From positions 1 through 12,520 of the forward strand of contig QMVM01000031.1 of NCBI GenBank assembly GCA_003661105.1: 12,520 nt of DNA. The letters run 5' to 3'. This document shows positions 6,570 to 12,520 of this stretch, in pieces. A program made the translations under genes and the position numbers. The DNA comes from Methanosarcinales archaeon (lineage in GTDB: Archaea > Halobacteriota > Methanosarcinia > Methanosarcinales > Methanogasteraceae). How positions within the stretch are numbered: the first letter of the stretch is position 1; each line of letters opens with the position of its first letter. The notes under the pieces were generated by a model that was not told the origin of the DNA, ran no database searches, and saw only the letters and a list, made by a program, of their open reading frames with translations.

Positions 6570-7555
6570 TGATTGCAATACAAGTAGAAAATCTGACTAA
6601 AAGGTTCAACGGACTAACTGCAGTAGATAATATTTCATTTAGCATAAACCGCGGTGAAGTCTTCGGCTTGCTTGGCCCCAACGGCGCGGGTAAAACGACA
6701 ACCATAGCCATGCTTTCAACGATGTTGAAGCCAACTTCTGGCAGCGCATCTGTGAATAATTTTGACATGCTAAAAAATGAGGGTGATGTGAGAAAATCTA
6801 TCGGCATCGTCTTTCAGGATCAGAGTCTGGATGAAGAACTGACTGCTTATGAGAATATGGATTTTCATGGGAGACTTTATCGTATCCCTAAAAAAATACG
6901 GCAGAAAAAGATCACAGAGCTTTTGGAGCTTGTTGAATTGGAAAAGAAGAAAAACAATCTTGTAAAAACGTTTTCCGGTGGTATGAGGCGGCGCCTAGAA
7001 ATAGCAAGGGGATTGTTGCACGAACCTAAAGTGCTGTTCCTGGATGAGCCGACTCTTGGTCTTGACCCACAGACAAGAAACCACCTCTGGGAGTATATCG
7101 AGAAATTGAATAAGGAAAAAGGCATTACGATAGTTCTCACTACCCATTATATGGAAGAAGCGGACCGGCTATGCGATAGGATGGCAATACTAGATCAGGG
7201 GATGATAATTGTATTGGATACTTCCGAAAAACTTAAAGAAGAGATTGGTGGGGATGTTATCACAATTAAATCCCTCGAAATAGATCATCTTTATTCTAAA
7301 ATTAACGCATTATCGTGGGTTAAACACGCAGAGCCCCATGACGATTCTGTTACAATTAGCCTACAAAATGCAGAAAAACACGTTGCTGAGATTGTTAATC
7401 TCGCATCCGTTAATGGAATTGTCATCGATTCCATCTCAATTCACAAGCCCACGCTTGAAGATGTCTTTTTACACTTTACAGGCAGGACTATAAGGGAAGA
7501 AAAATCCAGCACCAAGGACCAAATGCGAATGATGCACCGGATGAAGAGAGGCTAA
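6569..7555 (+). CDS. ABC transporter ATP-binding protein, DrrA/NatA type
   Basis: A 328-residue nucleotide-binding protein that powers the adjacent membrane subunit. Motifs in order: Walker A GPNGAGKTT (36-44), Q-loop VFQDQ (81-85), signature FSGGMRRRLEIARG (135-148), Walker B VLFLDEP (155-161) with catalytic Glu160, D-loop GLDPQTR (164-170) and switch histidine in TTHYMEEAD (191-199). The sequence from about 215 on is the C-terminal extension usual in the daunorubicin-resistance (DrrA) group. The ATG overlaps the TetR stop and is preceded by GGAGAT (6555-6560). An ATG-less reading from further upstream would run into the tetR gene, so this start is preferred. Substrate is unknown; regulation by the upstream TetR suggests export of a drug, lipid or metabolite. 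Confidence 0.93.
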   Translation: MIAIQVENLTKRFNGLTAVDNISFSINRGEVFGLLGPNGAGKTTTIAMLSTMLKPTSGSASVNNFDMLKNEGDVRKSIGIVFQDQSLDEELTAYENMDFHGRLYRIPKKIRQKKITELLELVELEKKKNNLVKTFSGGMRRRLEIARGLLHEPKVLFLDEPTLGLDPQTRNHLWEYIEKLNKEKGITIVLTTHYMEEADRLCDRMAILDQGMIIVLDTSEKLKEEIGGDVITIKSLEIDHLYSKINALSWVKHAEPHDDSVTISLQNAEKHVAEIVNLASVNGIVIDSISIHKPTLEDVFLHFTGRTIREEKSSTKDQMRMMHRMKRG

Positions 7556-7557
7556 AA

Positions 7558-8307
7558 ATGGACATCGTATATGCTATATGGTTAAGGTATGTGAAGCGTT
7601 ACCTCCGCTCTAAAAGCAGGATTGTCGGCAGTTTGGGGATGCCTCTTTTCTTTTTGCTTGTACTTGGCTTTGGTCTAAATTCGGTTGTAAACCTTCCCGG
7701 TATGGGACAGGGTTACATAGGATTTATCATTCCGGGCATCATTTCCATGAGTGTCCTGTTCACCTCGGTGTTTTCAGGTATCCAGATAATATGGGATAAA
7801 CAGTTCGGATTCTTAAAAGAAACGTTGGTCGCACCTGTTTCAAGATTGGAGATTATGCTGGGACAGACATTCGGTGGAGCCACAACCTCTGTTATTCAGG
7901 GGCTTATCATACTCGTTCTATCATTGTTCATTGGTTTGAATATTGCCAGCATAGCTGGATTTTTGGTAGCATTTGTGTTTATGCTGCTAATAGGGATTTC
8001 TTTCACCGCTTTTGGCATTGCCATCGCATCGAAAATGGAAGACATGCACGGTTTCCAGCTCATCATGAATTTCGTGATATTCCCCATATTTGGACTTTCC
8101 GGGGCCTTATTTCCTATAGACGGCCTGCCATCCTGGATGAAGGCCCTCACGCTGTTAGACCCGTTGACATACGGTGTTGAAGGGATAAGGTATGGTTTAT
8201 TAGGAACTTCCCAAATAAACCCATTTTTCAGCTTTGTCGTGCTCACCGGGTTTACAGTTTGTATGGTAGTCTTTGGGGCTTATTTATTCAGGAAAATTAA
8301 TGTATAA
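7558..8307 (+). CDS. ABC-2 type transporter permease, DrrB type
   Basis: A 249-residue membrane protein with six predicted helices, about 24-44, 54-76, 107-129, 133-157, 166-188 and 222-245. The ABC-2 signature region FGFLKETLVAPVSRLEIMLG (83-102) and the loop GALFPIDGLPSWMKALTLLDPLTYGVEG (about 182-209) are typical of the DrrB/YadH-like group. It begins two bases after the ATPase stop, with GAGAGG (7546-7551) as a likely ribosome site, so the two subunits are translated together. Together they should form a homodimeric-permease exporter in the cell membrane. Confidence 0.92.
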   Translation: MDIVYAIWLRYVKRYLRSKSRIVGSLGMPLFFLLVLGFGLNSVVNLPGMGQGYIGFIIPGIISMSVLFTSVFSGIQIIWDKQFGFLKETLVAPVSRLEIMLGQTFGGATTSVIQGLIILVLSLFIGLNIASIAGFLVAFVFMLLIGISFTAFGIAIASKMEDMHGFQLIMNFVIFPIFGLSGALFPIDGLPSWMKALTLLDPLTYGVEGIRYGLLGTSQINPFFSFVVLTGFTVCMVVFGAYLFRKINV

Positions 8308-8314
8308 ACTAGGG

Positions 8315-8452
8315 GTGGGAGAATATTACACGAACGTTGTAGGATTTGCAGGAAGTCCGGGAAAGAGGGGCAATATGGATAGTTTAGTCGATGAAATATT
8401 GGTGCAGCAGATAAGCGTCAATTTTCAGATTGAAAAAAAGAAGAAGCTCTAA
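8315..8452 (+). pseudogene. truncated NADPH-dependent FMN reductase / iron-sulfur flavoprotein, N-terminus only
   Basis: A GTG-started frame of 45 codons contains VVGFAGSPGKRGNMDSLVDE, which matches the FMN phosphate loop at the N-terminus of NADPH-dependent FMN reductases and Isf-type flavoproteins (consensus GSPRKgGNTD.LVDEIL). Full members are about 180-250 residues, so most of the protein is missing. After DEIL the match ends in a lysine-rich run and a stop at 8450. One base lost near 8400 would restore GAADK, like the family's next motif KGAE, so a frameshift is likely. It begins eight bases after the permease stop and may once have been the fourth gene of this operon. Confidence 0.6.
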
Positions 8453-8619
8453 AAGAAGAAGACGATTAAAAAGAGATTCGATTAAAATAATATTTGATAC
8501 ATTATGTTTAAATGAATCCTTATGCACCCATTTTGAGATCATACTTTTCTAAAGCAGGGTTCCGGATGGATCATCCTGCTGGTGTATGTCCGATGTCCAG
8601 GCAAGCCCACCTGGGGGGT
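8453..8619. other. AT- and purine-rich non-coding stretch
   Basis: This stretch follows the flavoprotein fragment. The first part is strongly purine-rich, with an imperfect direct repeat of CGATTAAAA at 8463-8471 and 8479-8487. No intact gene, hairpin with T-tract or RNA gene is visible. From about 8555 the composition rises in G+C and may be the more decayed part of the comE relic that follows. Confidence 0.4.
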
Positions 8620-8746
8620 GGTTTCGTGGAGCAGGGCAAACGCTCGGAAGGCACACTCAGGTGTGCATGGTTCATTCGTGCTTATAGTAACAATCGATTC
8701 AGGGAACGATGATGCACTAATCATCGATATAAACTCCGCGAACAAG
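8620..8746 (+). pseudogene. decayed C-terminal remnant of a second comE (sulfopyruvate decarboxylase beta)
   Basis: Codons 8654-8728 read HSGVHGSFVLIVTIDSGNDD and on to ALIID. This lines up without gaps with residues 139-163 of the intact ComE (RSGVHGAGVLVVTVDSGNAD, VPIID), about 17 of 25 identical, and the DNA is also clearly related. Just upstream both copies keep GAGCAGG (8629-8635; 5426-5432) and TCGGA followed by AGG or AG (8644; 5440), but the gap between them differs by one base, so the remnant carries a frameshift. No thiamine-diphosphate motif or start is present. Past 8746 the match fades and the DNA becomes the end of the opposing ATP-grasp gene. It is a broken copy, same orientation as comE, about 3.2 kb away. 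Confidence 0.7.
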
Positions 8747-8755
8747 ACTACCACT

Positions 8756-9850
8756 TCACACCGATTGCCTGATCCGCCAGGCAGCCGCCTTCAGCCCATC
8801 CAGCACCTGCTCCCGGGTGCGTCCCGTGCAAAAGACGGTCGTTACCGGATCTCCGGCAGGAATCTTGCACCCTGCCTCTGGAATATCCCGAATCGGCTCT
8901 CTCGCAATCCGTTTTGAGATCGTCTCGTCGATGATAAGATCATGATCGGCAAAGACGATCGCTTTTCCTGCAAATCCGGTTCCGCTCTCGTTATCAGGAT
9001 CGATCTTCGGCAACTCTCCCGAAAACGCCTTCACATGCGCATCGAATACGCTGATCCCGGAGACATGTTCGACGGTATCAAGCGTCCCCTGAAACCGCGC
9101 ATTCACCTCGATTGCCACCGGACCCCCATCCGTGATCAGGAAATCAACACCGTTTGAACCCACAAGCCCCAATCTCTTGACCACTTGAACTGCAATCTCG
9201 CGCATCTCGCATTCGCATTCGCTCCGGAAAGGCGTCACGTTCCCGGAGTATGCGAATCTATGCGTGGAAAGCCACCGCGTCCCGATCAGTTGCTCGTTTA
9301 CGGCTATTGCCACAGCGTCTTCGTGCGTTGCGATGACAGAGACGCTTGCAGAAATCCCTTCGATATACTCCTGAATCAGCAGATCGTTCCCGCACCCCAT
9401 AAGCTCCTCTCTGCTGTACGCCAGTCGGTTCTCTATTCCTCCGACGCCGTAGATCGGCTTTACCATGACCGGATACCCGAAATCATCATCGATATCGTAG
9501 ATCTCGGGGTGCGGGAAACCAAGCGACTCCATCTTTCCTGCAAACGACTTCTTGTTACCGATCGATCTTGCGATATCGGGCGGGTTATTAAGTACGCGGT
9601 ATCCCTCCCGCTCCAGATCCGCATATTCAAACCCGGCACCGAGAATGATCGCATCAAAATCCCAATTCAACCGATCTAAAATGCCCAACAACTCATCATT
9701 GTCCGCTATCTCGTCAAAACAATCATATTTATCAGCACACCTCAGGAGATCGACATCTCCGAAGTGATCCAGTGAATAAACGGTATATCCTGCACGTTTT
9801 CCAGCGCAGACGATGTATCTGGTGCTGTACCCGATGACCAAGATCTTCAT
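8756..9850 (-). CDS. ATP-grasp ligase, probably the archaeal COG2232-type carboligase
   Basis: A 364-residue ATP-grasp enzyme. An N-terminal Rossmann-like part opens with MKILVIGYSTRYIVCAGKRA (1-20) and AVDHFGD-like SLDHFGDVDLLRCAD (26-40). The ATP-grasp body follows: PVMVKPIYGVGG (127-138, nucleotide-binding Lys131), LIQEYIEG (158-165), and metal-binding IEVNARFQG (247-255). Such enzymes join a carboxylate to an amine or thiol through an acylphosphate. Similar archaeal proteins include the ligases of methanofuran and tetrahydromethanopterin synthesis, but I cannot assign the substrate. It follows the EndoQ gene in the same direction: a GTG at 9862 would overlap the EndoQ stop as GTGA, while ATG 9850 opens directly on the conserved MKILVIG strand and is preferred. 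Either way translation is probably coupled. Confidence 0.85.
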   Translation of the reverse strand: MKILVIGYSTRYIVCAGKRAGYTVYSLDHFGDVDLLRCADKYDCFDEIADNDELLGILDRLNWDFDAIILGAGFEYADLEREGYRVLNNPPDIARSIGNKKSFAGKMESLGFPHPEIYDIDDDFGYPVMVKPIYGVGGIENRLAYSREELMGCGNDLLIQEYIEGISASVSVIATHEDAVAIAVNEQLIGTRWLSTHRFAYSGNVTPFRSECECEMREIAVQVVKRLGLVGSNGVDFLITDGGPVAIEVNARFQGTLDTVEHVSGISVFDAHVKAFSGELPKIDPDNESGTGFAGKAIVFADHDLIIDETISKRIAREPIRDIPEAGCKIPAGDPVTTVFCTGRTREQVLDGLKAAAWRIRQSV

Positions 9851-9858
9851 CGTCGGTC

Positions 9859-11133
9859 TCACTCAAAATCAAACAGCGTTCGCTGGTCTGCTACCGCTCC
9901 GGCTGGTCTTGCAGCTGCGACACCCGCGGCACCGGCACCGACGCCAGCACCAACACCATTGGAACCACCAGCGCCAGCAGGCAGTTCAACCGTCCCGTAT
10001 CTCCCGCCTCCGCCCGGATGGATGATCACTTCTCCGCTCCGAAACGCACGGATAGCATTCACAATCCTTACGTCCACGCCGCCCATGCCGGAGAGGTCGC
10101 CGTCCACCAGCACCGCAATCTCACTTCCCGGTCCTTTAACAAGCGTGTTCCATGCTGCCTGCCCCGCTTTGGTCTGCGGGCTCGAATGTCCAATCGCCAT
10201 CGCGATGATCTCGGCAAGCGGTATCAGATGGAGGTATCGCGGCCTGTGGTCCGGATGATCGGGTGCAGCGAGATCAGCAAGTTCGTTTACCCGGTCATGT
10301 ACGCCTTTCTTGATCCTTCCGCCACATCTGCACCGCCACTTTTTTGCCAGACAATCCGGAAGCGCGTAATGCTTGAAACACCGTATACATGCTGATTCGT
10401 TATATTTCCCCTCTTCTGGAAACATCCCGACGTTTAATACCGGTTTGCACCCATTCTTTCTGAGAATCGCGCTTTCCAGATTATCAAACGTGATCTCCGG
10501 CATCTCAAACCGGTTAAACTCCCTGGCAAGTTTATTGGGCCATGGCGAGTGCGCATCCGAGTTTGTGAGGAAGGTTAGCCGGTGCAACTCTGATATTCGG
10601 TCAGCATAAGAGGTATCCGCACTCAATCCCAGCTCAACAAACGAGATATAATCCGAAAGATCGGAATAGCAGTCAGAAAGTGAATTATGGTACGCATACA
10701 TTGCAGTCCACGGCGTGAACGCGTGACACGGTCCTATCAGTGCGCCAGCGTCCCGTGCATATTCGGCGATCTCTGTGCCGCTCAACCGAACCGCAGGACG
10801 CCCGTTTGTGTCGATATCGCGGGAATGATCCGCGAATCGCTCACGTAACTCCTCTGCCTTTGATACGGATGGGATGATGAGCAGATGGTGAACCCTTTTG
10901 GAGTCCTCCACTTCTACTGTCAGCACAAAAGAGGTGTTGTCAAGCGAAAATATTCCGTCAGATTCAGGCAATTTCTTGATCGATTCCATCCATCCCGCAT
11001 GAAGGCAATCCCCGGTACCTACGAGATGTACACCTTTTTTTGCCGCTTCTCGTGCAATCGTTGGCATGTCCATCTTGTTAGACGTCGCCATCGAGTATTT
11101 TGAATGGATGTGCAGGTCTGCGTTGACGTCCAT
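9859..11133 (-). CDS. endoQ: Endonuclease Q (PHP-domain nuclease for deaminated DNA bases)
   Basis: A 424-residue protein matching EndoQ, which nicks DNA 5' of hypoxanthine, uracil and related damaged bases. The PHP catalytic domain begins ADLHIHSKYS (5-14), with metal ligands Asp6, His8 and His10 and the later motif TNSDAHSP (190-197). A zinc-binding segment has Cys249, Cys252, Cys261 and Cys268/270. The C-terminus is a PCNA-interacting peptide, QRTLFDFE (417-424, pattern QxxLxxF), joined by a flexible glycine-alanine-rich linker (about 386-415). In Thermococcales PCNA is known to stimulate EndoQ. Two ATGs are possible, 11139 and 11133. A TATA box centred near 11158 puts the transcript start at about 11132, so the second, leaderless ATG is preferred. 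The stop overlaps the start region of the ATP-grasp gene. Confidence 0.9.
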   Translation of the reverse strand: MDVNADLHIHSKYSMATSNKMDMPTIAREAAKKGVHLVGTGDCLHAGWMESIKKLPESDGIFSLDNTSFVLTVEVEDSKRVHHLLIIPSVSKAEELRERFADHSRDIDTNGRPAVRLSGTEIAEYARDAGALIGPCHAFTPWTAMYAYHNSLSDCYSDLSDYISFVELGLSADTSYADRISELHRLTFLTNSDAHSPWPNKLAREFNRFEMPEITFDNLESAILRKNGCKPVLNVGMFPEEGKYNESACIRCFKHYALPDCLAKKWRCRCGGRIKKGVHDRVNELADLAAPDHPDHRPRYLHLIPLAEIIAMAIGHSSPQTKAGQAAWNTLVKGPGSEIAVLVDGDLSGMGGVDVRIVNAIRAFRSGEVIIHPGGGGRYGTVELPAGAGGSNGVGAGVGAGAAGVAAARPAGAVADQRTLFDFE

Positions 11134-11154
11134 GATCATATCAAGGCAGCAACC

Positions 11155-11160
11155 TATATA
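11155..11160. promoter_or_regulatory. shared TATA box between EndoQ and S6e genes
   Basis: TATATA is its own reverse complement and is the only TATA box in the 66 bases between the two divergent genes. Leftward, its centre is 24.5 bases from the EndoQ ATG at 11133, suggesting a leaderless start. Rightward, a start near 11184 would leave a leader of about 16 bases that holds the ribosome site AAAGGAG (11184-11190), nine bases before the S6e ATG at 11200. Confidence 0.55.
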
Positions 11161-11199
11161 ACCCTCTTGGGCGAAGTGAGACTAAAGGAGTAACAAAAT

Positions 11200-11616
11200 A
11201 TGGCGGATTTCAGAGTTGTTGTTTCAGATGCGAATGCAGGAAAAGCATACCAGATAGAGGTATCGGGCGCGTCAGCGAATACGTTTATGGGAAAAATTAT
11301 CGGCAGCGAGATTGATGGAAGCGCGGTCGGACTTTCCGGATACACACTAAAGATTACCGGCGGATCGGATAAAGGCGGATTTCCGATGCGAGGCACGCTT
11401 CCAGGGCCTAAACGGAAGAAACTCCTCGTAACCGGAGGTAGCGGATTTCGCCCAGGCGAGGAAGGTCTCAGAAAGAGGCGGTCGATTCGAGGGAGTGAGA
11501 TATCAGGAGATATTTCCCAGATCAACACAACGGTTGCAAACTATGGTCCCACCCCGATAGACTCACTGCTCGGTGGAGACTCAGAAGAAGAAGTAGTAGA
11601 AGAAATAGAATCATAG
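11200..11616 (+). CDS. rps6e: 30S ribosomal protein S6e
   Basis: A 138-residue small-subunit ribosomal protein found only in archaea and eukaryotes. It has the family's core: GKIIGSEIDGSAVGLSGYTLKITGG (about 31-55), DKGGFPMRG (57-65) and the basic stretch RRSIRGSEISGDISQIN (93-109). The length suits archaeal S6e, which lacks the long phosphorylated tail of the eukaryotic protein; this copy ends in an acidic run (SEEEVVEEIES). The ATG is preceded by AAAGGAG at 11184-11190. In many archaea the translation factor aIF2 gamma follows S6e; here a TPR gene does. Confidence 0.96.
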   Translation: MADFRVVVSDANAGKAYQIEVSGASANTFMGKIIGSEIDGSAVGLSGYTLKITGGSDKGGFPMRGTLPGPKRKKLLVTGGSGFRPGEEGLRKRRSIRGSEISGDISQINTTVANYGPTPIDSLLGGDSEEEVVEEIES

Positions 11617-11634
11617 TTATATAGTTCTGTAGTT

Positions 11635-12520
11635 ATGGTGGGATTCCTAAACCTGTTCGGCGACGATCCGGGTGACCGTTTCAGGCGCGGGATTGCTGCG
11701 CACGAACGCGGAAAACTTGATGTGGCAGAGCAGGAATACAACCGTGCCATCTTTTTAAACCCGTTTGTCGCACAGTTCCATTCAAATCTTGGAGATTTGC
11801 TGCACCAATTGGGCAGGCTGGATGAGGCAAAGGACTCTCTTGAGGAGGCGCTCCGGATCGAGCCGAAGAATGCTGCTATCAACAACAACTATGCGGTGAT
11901 CATGGAGGAACTCGGGGATTTCCATGCGGCAGAGATGTATTACAAACGTGCAATCTTCCTCGATCCCAAATACGCCCATGCCAGAGTCAATCTTGCAGAT
12001 GTTCTTGCCAGGCGCGGGGAGTATGCCAAAGCAGAAGCTGAGTACCGCTACATCCTCGCGGAGAATCCTGAACACACACATACGCGGCAGAACCTTGCGG
12101 TAACACTTAAGAACCTGGGCCGGTACGACGAAGCGGCTATCGAGCTTACGGCACTGATACAACAGTTGCCCGCTGATCCCTACCTGCGTATGCTTCTTGG
12201 TATGGTGTATCAGCTTCAGGGGAAACTCGACATTGCAAGGGACGAATACCAGGCAAGCATCCGCCTCGATCCGAACAACCCGGCAACACACAACAACTTC
12301 GGAAGCTTGCTGGAAGATCTCGACGAGAACCTTGGGGCGGAACACGAATACAGGACTGCGCTCAGCCTCGATCCGAACTATGCACTTGGGAGAGAGAACC
12401 TTGCACGGCTGTTTTTTGAGACGGGAGATCCTGATCGGTCCGAACTCGAATGGAAACAGCTTCTCCTGATCCAGCCGGATAACGTGAAAGCACACCGGTA
12501 TCTCGGAAAAATTCTGCTTG
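11635..12520 (+). CDS. tetratricopeptide-repeat protein, 3' end outside window
   Basis: An open frame of 295 codons runs to the end of the window without a stop. After a 13-residue lead it is an unbroken series of 34-residue TPR units at residues 14-47, 48-81, 82-115, 116-149, 150-183, 184-217, 218-251 and 252-285, with a ninth begun. Each shows the expected pattern, for example NLGDLLHQLGRLDEAKDSLE and ALRIEPKNA, including the proline near position 32. TPR stacks are protein-binding scaffolds; no enzymatic domain or signal peptide is visible in this part, so the partner is unknown. The ATG lies 18 bases after the S6e stop with no clear ribosome site. A TATATA stretch near 11619 is too close to this ATG to be its promoter, so co-transcription with S6e is likely. 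Confidence 0.85.
   Translation, partial: MVGFLNLFGDDPGDRFRRGIAAHERGKLDVAEQEYNRAIFLNPFVAQFHSNLGDLLHQLGRLDEAKDSLEEALRIEPKNAAINNNYAVIMEELGDFHAAEMYYKRAIFLDPKYAHARVNLADVLARRGEYAKAEAEYRYILAENPEHTHTRQNLAVTLKNLGRYDEAAIELTALIQQLPADPYLRMLLGMVYQLQGKLDIARDEYQASIRLDPNNPATHNNFGSLLEDLDENLGAEHEYRTALSLDPNYALGRENLARLFFETGDPDRSELEWKQLLLIQPDNVKAHRYLGKILL

Noticed and set aside
8463..8487. Direct repeat of CGATTAAAA at 16-base spacing, considered as an array or iteron
   Set aside because: There are only two copies in AT-rich purine-biased DNA, without further units, so chance is the simpler explanation.
11782..12495. Leftward open frame of 237 codons near the window end
   Set aside because: It is antisense to eight exact TPR repeats, and its repeated FRPKVL/VVRIEAD-like phrases are the mirror image of the TPR codons rather than a protein repeat.
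1..12520. tRNA, rRNA, CRISPR array or intact insertion sequence
   Set aside because: I looked for cloverleaf-like arms with GGTTC-type T-loops, regularly spaced repeats and paired terminal repeats with a transposase, and saw none that held up.

Overview
The window looks like part of the chromosome of a methane- or alkane-metabolising archaeon (Euryarchaeota/Halobacteriota: a methanogen or a relative such as an ANME or Syntrophoarchaeum-type lineage). The evidence is an archaeal/eukaryotic ribosomal protein S6e, a coenzyme M biosynthesis gene (sulfopyruvate decarboxylase beta subunit), an EndoQ-type DNA repair nuclease with a PCNA-binding tail, a DUF1464 kinase-fold protein, TATA-box promoters, and start codons sitting about 27 bp from a TATA box (leaderless genes). 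The lineage call is by inspection; no search was run.

Layout. 1-2217: a leftward slipin (stomatin) gene followed by its membrane serine protease partner of the NfeD/ClpP type. 2283-3637: a rightward prephenate dehydrogenase (TyrA) with an extra C-terminal FDX-ACB-like domain. 3638-3938: a convergent intergenic stretch with a hairpin plus T-tract on the minus strand and a near-perfect palindrome. 3939-5577: DUF1464 protein (leftward) and ComE (rightward), fired from one perfectly symmetric palindromic promoter. 5578-8755: an AT-richer accessory stretch with a TetR regulator, a DrrA/DrrB-type ABC exporter operon with two tandem palindromic operators, and gene debris on the right side: the N-terminus of an NADPH-dependent FMN-reductase/iron-sulfur flavoprotein and a decayed C-terminal piece of a second comE. 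8756-11133: a leftward EndoQ then ATP-grasp ligase pair, overlapping at their junction. 11200 to the end: S6e, then a tetratricopeptide-repeat protein that runs off the window.

How the genes work together. Slipin and NfeD protease form a known substrate-protease pair in membrane quality control. TyrA and ComE are housekeeping biosynthetic genes (tyrosine, coenzyme M). The TetR-ABC cassette looks like a self-regulated efflux module acquired later, between an intact comE and a relic of a second comE copy. EndoQ cuts DNA at deaminated bases and is tethered to PCNA. The most notable items are the mirror-symmetric leaderless promoter centred on base 5004, the double operator at 5893-5923, and the comE relic at 8620-8746. 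I did not find a CRISPR array, tRNA, rRNA or an intact transposon.
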